Shown here piece by piece: positions 12,636 through 25,830 of a stretch of DNA of 64,000 bases (position 1 is its first letter; every line of letters starts with the position of its first letter). Source of the DNA: Cupriavidus sp. (GTDB lineage Bacteria > Pseudomonadota > Gammaproteobacteria > Burkholderiales > Burkholderiaceae). Location of the stretch: positions 1-64,000 of the forward strand of contig JAPSLP010000018.1 in the NCBI GenBank assembly GCA_031180665.1, read 5' to 3'. Made by a program: the position numbers and the translations under genes. The notes under the pieces are model-generated. The model did not search any database and had not been told where the DNA came from. It saw only the letters and a program-made list of their open reading frames with translations.

Positions 12636-13787
12636 ATGAACACGACCTTCCACAAGACGGCGCTGACCGTCGCACTGACCATCGCCGGCCTGACCGCGGC
12701 ATCCGCCGCCTTCGCGCAGGCGCAGGAGATCAAGCTCGGTTTCGCCGCGCCGATGACCGGCGGGCAGGCGCAGTACGGCAAGGACATGCAGAACGGCGTG
12801 GTGCTGGCGATCGAGCAGATGAATGCCACCAAGCCCAAGATCGGCGGCAAGGAAGTCAAGTTCGTGCTGCTGTCCGAGGACGACCAGGCCGATCCCAAGA
12901 CCGGCTCGGTGGTGGCGCAGAAGCTGGTCGACAACGGCATCCAGGGCATGCTCGGCCATTTCAACTCGGGCACCAGCATCCCGGCCTCGACGGTCTACAA
13001 CCGCGCCGGCATCGCGCAGATCGCGATGGCGACCGCGCCCGAGTACACCCGCCAGGGCTTCAAGACCACCTTCCGCATGATGACCTCCGACACCCAGCAG
13101 GGTTCGGTGCTCGGCAACTACGTGGTCAAGAAGCTCGGCGCGAAGAACATCGCCATCGTCGATGACCGTACCGCCTACGGCCAGGGCCTGGCCGACGAGT
13201 TCGAAAAGGCCGCCAAGGCCGCCGGCGGCAAGATCGTGCGCCGCGAGTACACCAACGACAAGGCGGTGGACTTCAAGGCCGTGCTGACCAACATCAAGCG
13301 CAGCAACCCGGACATCATCTTCTTCGGCGGCGCCGAGACGCAATCTGCCCCGATGGCCAAGCAGATCAAGGAACTGGGCCTGAAGTCGCCACTGGTGTCG
13401 GGCGAGATGTCGAAGACCGACAACTTCCTGAAGCTGGCCGGTCCGGCCGCGGAAGGCACGGTGGTGTCGCTGGCCGGCCTGCCGCTGGAGCAGATGCCGG
13501 GCGGCGCCAAGTATGCGCAGGACTACGAGAAGCGTTTCAAGGGCAAGGTCCAGACCTATTCGCCGTACGCCTACGACGGCGCCACCGCGCTGATGACCGC
13601 GATGGTCAAGGCCGGCTCGGCCGACCCGGCGCGTTACCTGCCGGTGCTGGCTGCGACCAACATGCCGGGCGTCACCACCAAGACGCTGGCCTACGACGCG
13701 CGCGGCGACCTGAAGGACGGTGGCATCACCGTCTACAAGGTCGTGGGCGGCAAGTGGACCGTGCTGGAGACGCTGGGCGGCAAGTAA
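12636..13787 (+). CDS. Branched-chain amino acid-type ABC transporter substrate-binding protein
   Basis: A periplasmic binding protein of the LivJ/LivK family, 383 residues. Residues 1-28 are a Sec signal peptide (two lysine/arginine-flanked residues, hydrophobic core, cleavage after AFA or AQA). The mature start QEIKLGFAAPMTGGQAQYG and the later DDRTAYGQGLADEFEK and SPYAYDGATALMTAM segments are typical Peripla_BP_6 features. AAGGAG lies just upstream of the ATG. No permease or ATPase genes follow, so it must work with a transporter encoded elsewhere. The position next to putA suggests an amino acid ligand, but which one is not visible. Confidence 0.93.
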   Translation: MNTTFHKTALTVALTIAGLTAASAAFAQAQEIKLGFAAPMTGGQAQYGKDMQNGVVLAIEQMNATKPKIGGKEVKFVLLSEDDQADPKTGSVVAQKLVDNGIQGMLGHFNSGTSIPASTVYNRAGIAQIAMATAPEYTRQGFKTTFRMMTSDTQQGSVLGNYVVKKLGAKNIAIVDDRTAYGQGLADEFEKAAKAAGGKIVRREYTNDKAVDFKAVLTNIKRSNPDIIFFGGAETQSAPMAKQIKELGLKSPLVSGEMSKTDNFLKLAGPAAEGTVVSLAGLPLEQMPGGAKYAQDYEKRFKGKVQTYSPYAYDGATALMTAMVKAGSADPARYLPVLAATNMPGVTTKTLAYDARGDLKDGGITVYKVVGGKWTVLETLGGK

Positions 13788-13809
13788 GCCCGTGTTCGGC
13801 CCCGCTATC

Positions 13810-13880
13810 GTCGTCGTTCCCGCGGATGCGGGAATCCTGCGACGTTGAACGCCACTGGGTCCCCGCATCCGCGGGGACGA
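13810..13880. repeat. Dispersed palindromic element, copy 1
   Basis: Two hairpins separated by about 20 bases. The left one is GTTCCCGCGGATGCGGGAATCC; the right one is GGGTCCCCGCATCCGCGGGGAC. The same arrangement recurs at 29970 and 45648, always outside genes. It resembles the REP/BIME-type elements widespread in GC-rich proteobacteria. Confidence 0.85.
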
Positions 13881-13900
13881 TGCTGTTTGTCAGCGGATTC

Positions 13901-13928
13901 ACGCCACCCCTCGGGGTGGCGTTGTTTT
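13901..13928 (+). terminator. Intrinsic terminator after the substrate-binding protein gene
   Basis: A perfect 10-bp stem, ACGCCACCCC with GGGGTGGCGT, a 2-base apex and a following T-rich tract (TGTTTTTG). It lies about 115 bases after the stop codon, beyond the palindromic element. Confidence 0.85.
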
Positions 13929-14054
13929 TGGGGCGCGATACTCGCGCGCACGGCCTTCCGCGGCCTTGCCTCGCCGGTGGCGCATAATCGCGGTCTTGCC
14001 TTTTCCTGGCTATCCCAGTTGTCTCTCTTTGCCCATCACCCTGAAGGAGTACCC

Positions 14055-15983
14055 GTGTCCGCGCAGCCAGTCAGCTACGACCACGCCATCGAGCTAGCCA
14101 CGCAGGAGCGCTACGACGAAGCGCTGGCGGTGATCGACGCGTTGGCGCGCCAGCGGCCCGAGGTCGTCGATTACGAGGCGCTGCGCGCCCGCCTGCTGTT
14201 CGACAAGGGCGAGCCGGAGCAGGCGCTGGCCGCGCTTGACGCGGCGCTGGCCCGTTTGCCCGATCTGCCGCTGCATCCCGCGCACCGCTGGGCCTCGCGC
14301 GGCGTGCTGGCACATCGCTACGGCATGCTGCTGATGAACCAGCAGCGTTTCGCCGAGGCGGTGCCCTGGCTGGAGGAGGCTGCCCGGCGCAACGGGCTGG
14401 CCACCGGCGAATGGAGCGCGCAGTTGCACGCGGGACTGGCGCACTACCGGCTGGGCCGGTTCGCCGAGGCTGGCCGTTATTGGTACGACCTGCTGTATCG
14501 CGCGCCGGATCTGGGCGCGCACGACATCCTGAGCCTGGCGGCCGCCCACGTGCAGGGTGCGGAGGCCGAGGGCCAGCGCGCCGAACCGATGCTGCGGCTG
14601 TGCCTGGCCCGCATCGGCCTGGACAATGCCGACCTGCTCGAGATGAGCGAGGAGCAGGGCGATGCGCTGGCCGCGCAGCAGGCGCAGATGGTGCTGGCCG
14701 AGACGCCGGACCACCCGCACGCGCGGCGCATCCTGGCGCCGCTGCGCCTGCGGGCCGGCGATCTTGCCGGTGCGCGCGACGATCTGGCGGTCTACCAGAG
14801 CCAGCTGCCGGACCCGAAGGCCCAGGTACGCGAGCTCGAGTGGCGCCATCAGGGGGGCGAGGCCGAGCCCTGGCGCGATTTCGTGCTGACCGGGGCCGCC
14901 ACCGACGCGCATGGCTATTACCTTGCCGGACTGGCGCTGGCCGACTTCATCGAACGCGTACCGGCCTCGGCGGACGCGCTGCAGCCGCAGCTGCTGCGCG
15001 CCTGGCAGACGGGGCTGGCCCGCTTCGAGCAGTATTTCGCCACGGGCGAGGGCGGCTACGATGACGCCGATCCGCACATCTATTCGCTGCTGTGCGATCG
15101 CCTCGCGCGCCGCCTCGATCTCGACGATCCGGCGCAGCGCGACGAGCGCATCGCGCTGCATGAGAAGGGCATCGCGGTCAGCGATTTCATCGAGCACTGG
15201 CTCGATCTGCTGGCCTGCCACGACGCCGCCGGACGCCATCCACGCGTGGTGGAGATCGCCGGCGAGGTGCTGAACCGCTATCCGCTGGACCGCCATGCCG
15301 GCCACGTGACCTGGGTGTTCAGCCGGCTGATCCATGCCTGGAAGGCGATCGGCGGCACCGAGGCGATCGGCGCGGCGCGGGCCGCGATCGCGCATATGGA
15401 GACCCGGCTCGACGCGCTGCCGGTCGAGGAGCGCAGCGAGGCGGCGCTGTCGATGGCGCATGCGCGCACGCATTTCGCCACACTGCTGGCGAACTCGGCC
15501 GGCTCGATGGAAGCGCGCGAACGCGCGCTGGCGCTGGACGAGATCGAGGCGCTGCAGGCGCGTGCGGTGGTGGTCGAGGACGCCTGGGTCTACGACGCCT
15601 TCGGGCGCATCTGGCGGGGCCTGGCCGACAACGAGCGCGCGTTGCCCCTGTTCGAGCGCGCCATTGCACTGACCGAGGGCGACGCCGAGGACCAGGCGGC
15701 GGCGCGTTTGCAGCGCGGGCTGATCCGGCTCGACGCGCAGCAGTACGCCGAGGCATTGACCGACTTCCACGCCGCCTTTGCCGTGCGCGACGATTGGGAG
15801 GCCGACGTGCATCTGCATGCGGCGCAGGCCGCGCTGGGTCTGGCCCGGCGCGAGGAGGCACGCGCGCTGTTCCTGCAGGCGCGTGCACGTGGGGCCGCGC
15901 AGGGCCGCACCCGCGCGTTGTACGCGAAGGTGGAAAACGCACTGAAGGCGACGCGGCCGGCCTGGAAACTGTGGGGCGTGTAA
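14055..15983 (+). CDS. Tetratricopeptide-repeat protein of unknown function
   Basis: A 642-residue, Ala/Leu/Arg-rich helical protein. Helix pairs of about 34 residues with TPR-like spacing appear at the N terminus (AIELATQERYDEALAVIDAL) and at the C terminus (ERALPLFERAIALTEGDAED, then YAEALTDFHAAF). The middle is a less regular helical domain. The GTG start at 14055 has AAGGAG six bases upstream; the frame is open upstream without a signal. No signal peptide or membrane segment, so probably a cytoplasmic scaffold or adaptor. The neighbours give no specific hint about its partner. Confidence 0.8.
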   Translation: MSAQPVSYDHAIELATQERYDEALAVIDALARQRPEVVDYEALRARLLFDKGEPEQALAALDAALARLPDLPLHPAHRWASRGVLAHRYGMLLMNQQRFAEAVPWLEEAARRNGLATGEWSAQLHAGLAHYRLGRFAEAGRYWYDLLYRAPDLGAHDILSLAAAHVQGAEAEGQRAEPMLRLCLARIGLDNADLLEMSEEQGDALAAQQAQMVLAETPDHPHARRILAPLRLRAGDLAGARDDLAVYQSQLPDPKAQVRELEWRHQGGEAEPWRDFVLTGAATDAHGYYLAGLALADFIERVPASADALQPQLLRAWQTGLARFEQYFATGEGGYDDADPHIYSLLCDRLARRLDLDDPAQRDERIALHEKGIAVSDFIEHWLDLLACHDAAGRHPRVVEIAGEVLNRYPLDRHAGHVTWVFSRLIHAWKAIGGTEAIGAARAAIAHMETRLDALPVEERSEAALSMAHARTHFATLLANSAGSMEARERALALDEIEALQARAVVVEDAWVYDAFGRIWRGLADNERALPLFERAIALTEGDAEDQAAARLQRGLIRLDAQQYAEALTDFHAAFAVRDDWEADVHLHAAQAALGLARREEARALFLQARARGAAQGRTRALYAKVENALKATRPAWKLWGV

Positions 15984-16116
15984 GCGTGACGCACAGACGG
16001 CGCGCGCAAGCGCAGACGCCATCCGATCGTGCGTCGGCAGAAACCTCAGCAAAACTCGTGCCTTGTCGGACAAACCCGGACATGGGTTCAAAGGCCCTTC
16101 CGTTAGGATGTCACCC

Positions 16117-17331
16117 ATGAATGGATTGAGCCAACTATTTCCGACCTGGCCGCTCGCACCCAGCGGGCTGTTCTGGGTCGGCCTCGCGCTGGTCGGCGCG
16201 GGCCTTGCCGGCGAAGTGTGCCGGATGTATTTGAGATTGCCGCGTATCGTCGGTTATGCCGCCACCGGTCTTCTGGCCGGCACGCTAGGCCGGCCCATCG
16301 TCGACCAGACGATGATTGCGCAGACCCGCATCCTGATCGACATGGCGTTGGCGCTGGCCCTGTTCGAGCTCGGCCATCGCCTGTCGCTGGTCTGGCTGCG
16401 TGCCAATCGGTGGCTGCTGTTTACCAGTGCCTCCGAGAGCCTGCTGACGTGGGGCCTGGTCACCGCGGTGCTGCAATGGATCGGCGTCAGTCCGACCGTC
16501 GCCATCCTGGCGGGCGGCATCGCGGTCAGCACGTCGCCGTCGATCGTGCTGCAGCTGAAGAACGAATTGCGTGCCGAAGGCCAGGTCACGGAGCGGCTGA
16601 TGGCGATGACCGCGCTCAACAGCATGTATGCCGCGGTGATCGTGCAGCTGGCGACCGGCTGGCTGCACTCCGAATACGGCAATCTCGGCGCGGCGCTGCT
16701 GCATCCGCTGTATCTGCTGGTCGGCTCGTGCCTGCTGGCATGGCTGGTCGGCAAGTTGAGCCAGGCGATCTATGCGCGGATGCCGGCCGACGATCAATAC
16801 AGCTTTCTGGTGCTGGTCGGCATCGTGCTGTTCACGCTGGCGCTGACGCGGCTGCTGAAGCTGTCGATGCCGCTGACGCTGCTGCTGGCTGGCGTCGTGT
16901 TCAAGCATCAGGACAATCAGCCGCGCGTGTGGCCCGCGCATTTCGGCAGCGCCGGTACGCTGCTGATCATCGTGATGGTGGTGTCGCTGGGCCTGCCGGT
17001 GACCGTGCGGGACTGGTCCATCGCCGGCGTCGCCGCGATCGTGCTGGTGCTGCTGCGGCATCTGGCCAAGCTCGGTGGCGTGGTGTCGCTGGGTTCGTTC
17101 TCGGGCCTGAGCATCCGGCAGTGCGTGGCGCTGGGCCTGGCGCTGGGGCCGATGTCGGGTCTGGCCTACCTGCTGATGAGCGATGTGGCGCGGCTCTATC
17201 CTGAAACCGGGGAAATGCTCAACGCGATCGTGCTGTGCGCGCTGGCGATCGAGCAGATCGCGGCGCCGGTGCTGGCCGCATGGGCACTTCGCTATGCCGG
17301 CGAGGTCAGAGGCAATGGAGGAGGGCGCTGA
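16117..17331 (+). CDS. Cation/proton antiporter (Kef/CPA2-type membrane protein)
   Basis: An integral membrane protein of about 404 residues with around 12 hydrophobic segments in the Na+/H+ exchanger fold. It contains the conserved polar stretch [13 protein letters not shown] in an early helix and [18 protein letters not shown] where CPA2 antiporters carry their ion-binding unwound helix. It has no C-terminal TrkA-N/RCK domain, so it is shorter than KefB or KefC. I chose the ATG at 16117 because AGGA lies eight bases upstream; an ATG nine bases earlier is possible. Its stop overlaps the next start by one base, so the two genes are probably co-translated. The ion (K+ or Na+) is not determined. 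Confidence 0.85.
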   Translation: MNGLSQLFPTWPLAPSGLFWVGLALVGAGLAGEVCRMYLRLPRIVGYAATGLLAGTLGRPIVDQTMIAQTRILIDMALALALFELGHRLSLVWLRANRWLLFTSASESLLTWGLVTAVLQWIGVSPTVAILAGGIAVSTSPSIVLQLKNELRAEGQVTERLMAMTALNSMYAAVIVQLATGWLHSEYGNLGAALLHPLYLLVGSCLLAWLVGKLSQAIYARMPADDQYSFLVLVGIVLFTLALTRLLKLSMPLTLLLAGVVFKHQDNQPRVWPAHFGSAGTLLIIVMVVSLGLPVTVRDWSIAGVAAIVLVLLRHLAKLGGVVSLGSFSGLSIRQCVALGLALGPMSGLAYLLMSDVARLYPETGEMLNAIVLCALAIEQIAAPVLAAWALRYAGEVRGNGGGR

Positions 17332-18446
17332 TGTCACTCGAACCGTTCAAGCAATCCGAGGCGCTGACCTTCGGCGTCGAGCTGGAAATGCAGCTGGTCA
17401 ATCGCCACGATTACGATCTGGCGCCGTTTGCGCCCGACCTGCTGAGGCTGCTCAAGGGCGCCCAGCATGCCGGCGACATCAAGCCGGAGATCAGTCCGTC
17501 GATGATCGAGATCAGCACCGGCATCTGCCACGACTACGCGCAGGCGTTGTCGGAACTGACGACGATGCGCGACCTGATGGTCGAGGCCTCGCATTCGCTG
17601 AACCTCGGCATCTGCGGCGGTGGCACCCACCCGTTCCAGCAGTGGGCCGACCGCACCATCTCGGACTCGCCACGCTATCAGTACATCTCCGAGCTGTACG
17701 GCTACCTGGCCAAGCAGTTCACCGTGTTCGGCCAGCACGTGCATATCGGTTGCCCGACCGCCGACGATTCGCTGTTTCTGCTGCATGCGATCGGCCGCTA
17801 TGTGCCGCACTTCATCGCGCTGGCGGCGTCCTCGCCGTATGTGCAGGGCGTCGATACCGGCTTCGCGTCCGCGCGACTGAATTCGGTGGCAGCGTTCCCG
17901 ATGAGCGGCCGCGCACCCTTCATGCTGACCTGGGACGCCTTCACCGCGTACTTCGAGAAGATGCGCAAGACGGGCGTGATCGAGAGCATGAAGGACTTCT
18001 ACTGGGATATCCGTCCCAAGCCGGAATTCGGCACCATCGAAGTCCGGGTCATGGACACGCCGCTGACGGTTTCGCGCGCCTGCGATATCGCCGCCTATAT
18101 CCAGGCACTGGCGCGCTATCTGTTGCTGTCGCGCCCTTTCATGCCGGAAGAGGACGACTACCTGGTCTACACGTTCAACCGCTTCCAGGCCTGCCGCTTC
18201 GGACTCGACGGCGAGTACGTGCATCCGAACGAACTGACGCGGATGCCGATCGCCGACCATATCCTGTCGATCTGCGACGTGCTGGTGCCGCACGCCGAAG
18301 CGCTGGGTTCGCTCGAGGCGCTGGCCAATATTCGCATGCTGGCCGCCAGCCGCAGCGGCGACGCCGAATGGGCGCGCCAGGTCGATGCCGATACGCGCAG
18401 TCTGCGCGAGGCAGTGCGGCAGAGCTGCGACCGCTGGGCAGGCTGA
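17331..18446 (+). CDS. YbdK-type carboxylate-amine ligase (glutamate-cysteine ligase 2 family)
   Basis: A 371-residue enzyme of the GCS2 family. The N terminus [12 protein letters not shown] is the family signature with metal- and ATP-binding acidic residues. [34 protein letters not shown] and the C-terminal [12 protein letters not shown] follow in order. E. coli YbdK has weak gamma-glutamylcysteine synthetase activity in vitro, but the true substrate of most members is unknown. The ATG overlaps the stop of the antiporter gene (TGATG), with GGAGGA just upstream. This coupling suggests a shared role, perhaps glutathione-linked regulation as with Kef systems, which is inference only. Confidence 0.9.
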   Translation: MSLEPFKQSEALTFGVELEMQLVNRHDYDLAPFAPDLLRLLKGAQHAGDIKPEISPSMIEISTGICHDYAQALSELTTMRDLMVEASHSLNLGICGGGTHPFQQWADRTISDSPRYQYISELYGYLAKQFTVFGQHVHIGCPTADDSLFLLHAIGRYVPHFIALAASSPYVQGVDTGFASARLNSVAAFPMSGRAPFMLTWDAFTAYFEKMRKTGVIESMKDFYWDIRPKPEFGTIEVRVMDTPLTVSRACDIAAYIQALARYLLLSRPFMPEEDDYLVYTFNRFQACRFGLDGEYVHPNELTRMPIADHILSICDVLVPHAEALGSLEALANIRMLAASRSGDAEWARQVDADTRSLREAVRQSCDRWAG

Positions 18447-18492
18447 GCGTCGCCGTGCGCCGCTGCGAACTCCGTGTTCGAAGGCGCGGCGG

Positions 18493-19233
18493 TCAAACCC
18501 CGTGCGGGATGTTGTCGCCGTCGCCGAGGCCGAGCCGCTGATTGGCCGGCACGGCAACCGCCAGCAGCTTGGGCGGCGGCAGGTTCAGCCCCTTCATCAT
18601 GTCGATGAATTCTTCGCGCGTGCGGCCGCACAGCCGGCTGTTGGTGGCCCGTTCGTGACCGATGGTCGAATGGGTACGGCCCTTGTAGTCATGGGCCGGA
18701 TACACCAGCGTGTCGTCGGGCAGCGCGAACAGCTTGCGCGTCAGGCTGTCGTACAGCGTGCCGGCGTCGCCGGACTGAAAGTCGGTGCGTCCGCAGCCGT
18801 CGATCAGCAGCGCATCGCCGGTAAAGACCCGGCGCACCACGCCGCCGTCCGGCTGCGGCTCTTCCCACAGATAGCTCATGCTGCCGGCGGTATGTCCTGG
18901 CGTATGGATGGCACGCAGCGTCTGCGCGCCGAACGCGATGGTGTCGCCGTCGATCAGCTGCTTCAGCGCGGGCCGGATATCGCAGCCCGACGGCGCGGCG
19001 GTATGCGCGCCGGTACGTTGCGCAAGATGGCCGGCCGAGGTGATGTGGTCGGCGTGCGCATGCGTCTCGATGACCCAGGCTAGGCGTACCCCGGTCTGCT
19101 GCACCAGCGCCAGATCGCGCTCGAGCTGACGGTCGACCGGATCGATCAGCACGGCGTCGCGCGTCGCTGCGTCGATCAGCAGATAGGTATAGGTGCTGGA
19201 CTCGGGGTCGAACAGTTGATGGAAGGTTTGCAT
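18493..19233 (-). CDS. ETHE1-like metallo-beta-lactamase-fold hydrolase (persulfide dioxygenase type)
   Basis: A 246-residue MBL-fold protein. The metal motif THAHADHI (HxHxDH at residues 58-63), HTPGHTAGSMSY and the late GDALLIDGCGRTDFQ segment are the pattern of ETHE1 persulfide dioxygenases, which use a single iron to oxidise glutathione persulfide to sulfite. Members are often annotated as glyoxalase II-like. The C-terminal half lacks the helical domain of true glyoxalase II, which favours ETHE1. The gene is convergent with the YbdK-type ligase and lies 33 bases downstream of the Rpn nuclease gene on the same strand. Confidence 0.85.
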   Translation of the reverse strand: MQTFHQLFDPESSTYTYLLIDAATRDAVLIDPVDRQLERDLALVQQTGVRLAWVIETHAHADHITSAGHLAQRTGAHTAAPSGCDIRPALKQLIDGDTIAFGAQTLRAIHTPGHTAGSMSYLWEEPQPDGGVVRRVFTGDALLIDGCGRTDFQSGDAGTLYDSLTRKLFALPDDTLVYPAHDYKGRTHSTIGHERATNSRLCGRTREEFIDMMKGLNLPPPKLLAVAVPANQRLGLGDGDNIPHGV

Positions 19234-19266
19234 CTGCGGGAATACGAACGGTGAGCCGCCTCGCGC

Positions 19267-20235
19267 TCAAACTTCGAATACGTCGGCGAGGTGTTCGGCG
19301 CTCAGCAGCCGCTCTCCCCAGGCCTGCAACTGTTCGGGAGAGGCTTGGTTCAGCCGCGTTTCTACTTCAGTAGGCAGAGGGCCGAAGCGTTTGGTAAGCA
19401 GGTTCTGGAAAAACAAGGCTTGACCCTGCTGCAGCCCTTCCTGCCGGCCCTCTTGCCGCCCTTCCATCAGACCCTCCCGTTTGTAGTTGGCCTTCCACTG
19501 CGCAATATTTGTCGACAGCGACATTTCCGCCTCCATCAGGTTGTGTACATCCGTGAAATCCAAACCGGCATGGCGATGCCGTGAGCCTACATCCTTCAGC
19601 CAACGTACGAAAGTGTTCGACAAGACCGGGTTATCCGCCACGCGCTGTCTGAGCCAGCGGACCGCATCCAGCAGCGTTTCCTCGCTGGCCGCATTTTCGA
19701 AGCGGAACACCGCGGCGACCAGATTGTCGAGCTTGGCGAGTGCTTCGTCCGTGTATCGGCTGGCGTCTACCAGCAGATACTCGCAGCGCGGCTGGTAGCG
19801 AGAGAGTTCGCCGGGCAGGCGCGGTGACAAGTCGGCGATGTCGGTCGTGGCCGTCCACTTCCCCTCGCCGTTGTAGATCACGATAGGCAGGACCGGGGGC
19901 AGGCGACCACCTGCGAGCATATTCTGACCACGGATGAGCTCCAGATCCAAGCACGTGATGTAATTCGTCATGCGAATCGCCATATGACGATCGACGGTGC
20001 TCTGAAACTCGATCAGCAAATAGAGATAGACCCACTCACCGCCGGCCTGGATGCGCCATACCATGTCGCTCGCATGTTGGCGGAAACCGTCGGTGACATA
20101 CGCTCCGGATCTGCGTTCGAGGGTGTCGAAGTTCAGGGTTCGAACCCAGTCGCCGGGCACGAAATCGCGCAGCAGATCACGGACGAGGTCCGGCGTGGAG
20201 AACAAGCTCTTGTAGCAGGCATCGTGGTTTGGCAT
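19267..20235 (-). CDS. Rpn-family recombination-promoting nuclease (PD-(D/E)XK)
   Basis: A 322-residue protein of the Rpn/YhgA-like family, formerly called transposase_31. The N terminus HDACYKSLFSTPDLVRDLL is the family signature. The nuclease core shows Asp57 in SDMVWRI and the EFQS box (Glu76, Gln78) after the GGEWVYLYLLI strand. The C terminus has QEGRQEGRQEG repeats, a mark of the family linked to copy-number variation. E. coli Rpn proteins are Ca2+-stimulated endonucleases that raise RecA-independent recombination. It is noticeably less GC-rich than its neighbours, which suggests acquisition by transfer. Confidence 0.9.
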   Translation of the reverse strand: MPNHDACYKSLFSTPDLVRDLLRDFVPGDWVRTLNFDTLERRSGAYVTDGFRQHASDMVWRIQAGGEWVYLYLLIEFQSTVDRHMAIRMTNYITCLDLELIRGQNMLAGGRLPPVLPIVIYNGEGKWTATTDIADLSPRLPGELSRYQPRCEYLLVDASRYTDEALAKLDNLVAAVFRFENAASEETLLDAVRWLRQRVADNPVLSNTFVRWLKDVGSRHRHAGLDFTDVHNLMEAEMSLSTNIAQWKANYKREGLMEGRQEGRQEGLQQGQALFFQNLLTKRFGPLPTEVETRLNQASPEQLQAWGERLLSAEHLADVFEV

Positions 20236-20342
20236 GGCTCGCGCATCGCAGTTGCGGAGCCGAGAGAATGCCGCGCCAAAAAGCGGCGGGATTCCACAAA
20301 AGTGCGTGCTACTTTAGTGTTCGAACGAGAGGGGGCCGAACC

Positions 20343-21719
20343 TCAGCATTCGACGATATTGACCGCCAGCCCCCCGCGCGCCGTTTCCTTGTACTTGGTC
20401 TTCATGTCGGCGCCGGTCTCGCGCATGGTCTTGATCACCGAATCGAGCGAGACATAGTGATTGCCGTCGCCGCGCAGCGCCATGCGGGCCGCGTTGACCG
20501 CCTTGACCGAGGCCATCGCATTGCGCTCGATGCAGGGAATCTGCACCAGCCCGCCGACCGGATCGCAGGTCAGGCCGAGGTTGTGTTCCATGCCGATCTC
20601 CGCGGCATTCTCTACCTGCTCCGGCGTGCCGCCGAGCACGGCCGCCAGCGCGCCGGCCGCCATCGAGCAGGCCACGCCGACTTCGCCCTGGCAACCGACT
20701 TCGGCGCCGGAGATCGACGCATTGAGTTTGTACAGCAGGCCGATCGCGCCGGCCGTCAGCAGGAAGTCGATCACCCCGCGCTCGTTGGCGCCGGGCACGA
20801 AGCGATCGTAGTAGTGCAGCACGGCCGGGATGATGCCTGCCGCGCCGTTGGTCGGCGCGGTCACCACGCGGCCGCCGGCGGCGTTTTCCTCGTTCACCGC
20901 CATTGCATAGAGATTGACCCAGTCCATTACCGACAGCGGGTCGGACAACGTCCGTTCGGCGCGCTCGGTCAGATTGCGGTACAGCTCCGGGGCGCGCCGT
21001 TTGACCTTGAACGGGCCAGGCAGCTCGCCATCGGTACGGCAGCCGCGCGCGACGCACGCCTGCATCACCTGCCAGATATGCAACAGGCCGGCGCGCACAT
21101 CCGCTTCGCTGCGCCAGGTGCACTCGTTCTCGAGCATCAGCTGCGCGATCGACTTGCCGCTGCTGCTGGCCATGTCGAGCATCGCGCGTCCGCTGCGGAA
21201 GGGATGCGGCAGTTGCCGGTCGGCCTCGAGCACCTGCGTATTGGCCGCACCGGCGCTGACGACGAAGCCGCCGCCGACCGACAGATAGCGGCCTTCGCGC
21301 AGCGTCGCGCCGGCGGCATCGAAGGCATGGAACTTCATGCCGTTCGGATGCTCGGCCAGCGCCTCGCGCCGGTAGAACGCGATATGTTCCTTCTCGACGA
21401 AGGGGATCGGATGCTTGCCGAGCACGGCCAGCGTGCGCGAGGCGCGCAGCTCGGCCAGCCTGGCATCGATGGTGTCCGGATCGATGGTGTCGGGCGCCTC
21501 GCCGAGCAGCCCCAGAATCACGCCCTTGTCGGTGCCGTGCCCCTTGCCGGTGGCGCCGAGCGAGCCGTACAGCTCGACCCGCACGCTGGCCACCTGCGCC
21601 AGCAGGCCGTCGCGCTCGAGCCCATGCGCGAACATGCCGGCCGCGCGCATCGGTCCCACCGTATGCGAGCTGGACGGTCCGATGCCGACCTTGAACAGGT
21701 CAAATACACTGACAGCCAC
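20343..21719 (-). CDS. sdaA: L-serine ammonia-lyase (iron-sulfur serine deaminase)
   Basis: Deaminates L-serine to pyruvate and ammonia with an oxygen-sensitive 4Fe-4S cluster. The N-terminal beta domain ([20 protein letters not shown]) and the C-terminal alpha domain with the cluster cysteines are fused, as in single-chain SdaA enzymes, and the length of 458 residues is standard. The last residue is Cys458, matching the tail-in-mouth cysteine known from Legionella serine deaminase. The start is GTG with GGAGA upstream. It lies downstream of gcvTHP on the same strand, so glycine made into serine by GlyA could be drained to pyruvate here. Confidence 0.96.
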   Translation of the reverse strand: MAVSVFDLFKVGIGPSSSHTVGPMRAAGMFAHGLERDGLLAQVASVRVELYGSLGATGKGHGTDKGVILGLLGEAPDTIDPDTIDARLAELRASRTLAVLGKHPIPFVEKEHIAFYRREALAEHPNGMKFHAFDAAGATLREGRYLSVGGGFVVSAGAANTQVLEADRQLPHPFRSGRAMLDMASSSGKSIAQLMLENECTWRSEADVRAGLLHIWQVMQACVARGCRTDGELPGPFKVKRRAPELYRNLTERAERTLSDPLSVMDWVNLYAMAVNEENAAGGRVVTAPTNGAAGIIPAVLHYYDRFVPGANERGVIDFLLTAGAIGLLYKLNASISGAEVGCQGEVGVACSMAAGALAAVLGGTPEQVENAAEIGMEHNLGLTCDPVGGLVQIPCIERNAMASVKAVNAARMALRGDGNHYVSLDSVIKTMRETGADMKTKYKETARGGLAVNIVEC

Positions 21720-21790
21720 GTTGGTCTCCTATCGTTTGCCGGGGGGGCGGCTCCCACCGTCGCGGGCCCTCCGGCCAGGCGCGATGCGGG

Positions 21791-22324
21791 TCAGACCGGC
21801 CGGTCGTCCTCGGGGCGTTCCCACAACGAAACGCCGGGCCCGGGCGGTTCCTCCGGCAGTTCCTTGCGCTTGAGCACGCTGATGGCGCCGTCGTTCTCCA
21901 GGATCGCGATATAGACGTCGTCCAGGCTCGCGCAACCCTCGCGCCGCAATACCTTCATCAGATCGTCGCTGGTCAGCCGCGCGCCGTGCATGACCTTGTC
22001 GATGACCTTGCCATGGCGGATCAGCAACTGGGGGTGGCCTTCCACCGCGTACTCGAACTTGCGGCTGCGCCAGCTGAGCCAGCTGACCAGCACGTTGATG
22101 CCGATCAGCGTCGCGGCGAGGATCAGGCCCGCGGATACCGATTTGTCATCGCCGACCATGGCGTTCTGCACGCCCTCGGACAGGATCAGCAGCAGGATCA
22201 GATCGAACGGTGTCATCTGGCCGATCTGCCGTTTGCCGCCGAGTCGCATCATGACCAGCAGCGCAAAATAGACGATCAGCCCTCGGACGATGAATTCCCA
22301 CCACGGTGCGCTCAGCTCCCACAT
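21791..22324 (-). CDS. DUF421 (YetF-type) membrane protein
   Basis: A 177-residue membrane protein. Three hydrophobic segments fill the first 95 residues, including the family motif RLGGKRQIGQMTPFDLILL with its charged residues inside the membrane region. A soluble domain follows (GHPQLLIRHGKVIDKVMHG, then LRREGCASLDDVYIAILENDG). The ATG at 22324 is chosen because homologues begin just before the first membrane helix. It sits between gcvP and sdaA and may be co-transcribed with them. The function of the family is poorly defined; some members affect spore germination or stress in Bacillus. Confidence 0.88.
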   Translation of the reverse strand: MWELSAPWWEFIVRGLIVYFALLVMMRLGGKRQIGQMTPFDLILLLILSEGVQNAMVGDDKSVSAGLILAATLIGINVLVSWLSWRSRKFEYAVEGHPQLLIRHGKVIDKVMHGARLTSDDLMKVLRREGCASLDDVYIAILENDGAISVLKRKELPEEPPGPGVSLWERPEDDRPV

Positions 22325-22455
22325 CGACAGTCTCCTTACCGATGACAGCCCCGGCGCGAAGGCCGGGAGCCACAGGCCCGAACGCGGAACCGCGTCCGGG
22401 CGGCGATGGAGCCGCCGTGCCGGATCGCCTGCCGGCGTCCGCTGGCTGCGCTGGC

Positions 22456-25419
<2,964 letters not shown>

Positions 25420-25449
25420 GGTCCCGGCGCCGCGGGCGGGGCGCCGGGC

Positions 25450-25830
25450 TCAGGCGCCGACGCTGGCCTTGTAGGCGTCGGCCGTCATCAGGCCGTTGAC
25501 GTCGTCGCTGTTGGCGGGCTTGATCTTGAACAGCCAGGCCTCGAAGGCGTTGGCGTTGACGCTTTCCGGCGCGTCCTTGGCGGCGTCGTTGACGGCGACC
25601 ACTTCGCCGGCCACCGGTGCGTAGATGTCCGATGCGGCCTTGACCGATTCGACCACGGCCAGCGCGTCGCCGGCGCCGACCGTCTTGCCGACCTCGGGCA
25701 GTTCCAGGAAGACGATGTCGCCGAGCGCATCCTGCGCGTGATCGGTGATGCCGATCGTCAGCGTGCCGTCGGTTTCGACGCGCACCCATTCGTGCGACTC
25801 GGTGTACTTAAGGTCAGCGGGGAAATTCAT
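25450..25830 (-). CDS. gcvH: Glycine cleavage system H protein
   Basis: Lipoyl carrier of the glycine cleavage complex, 126 residues. The lipoylation site is Lys64 in [15 protein letters not shown], on the hairpin of a standard biotinyl/lipoyl fold. The N terminus [16 protein letters not shown] is typical. GGAG lies just upstream of the ATG. It sits between gcvT and gcvP, the usual order. Confidence 0.98.
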   Translation of the reverse strand: MNFPADLKYTESHEWVRVETDGTLTIGITDHAQDALGDIVFLELPEVGKTVGAGDALAVVESVKAASDIYAPVAGEVVAVNDAAKDAPESVNANAFEAWLFKIKPANSDDVNGLMTADAYKASVGA

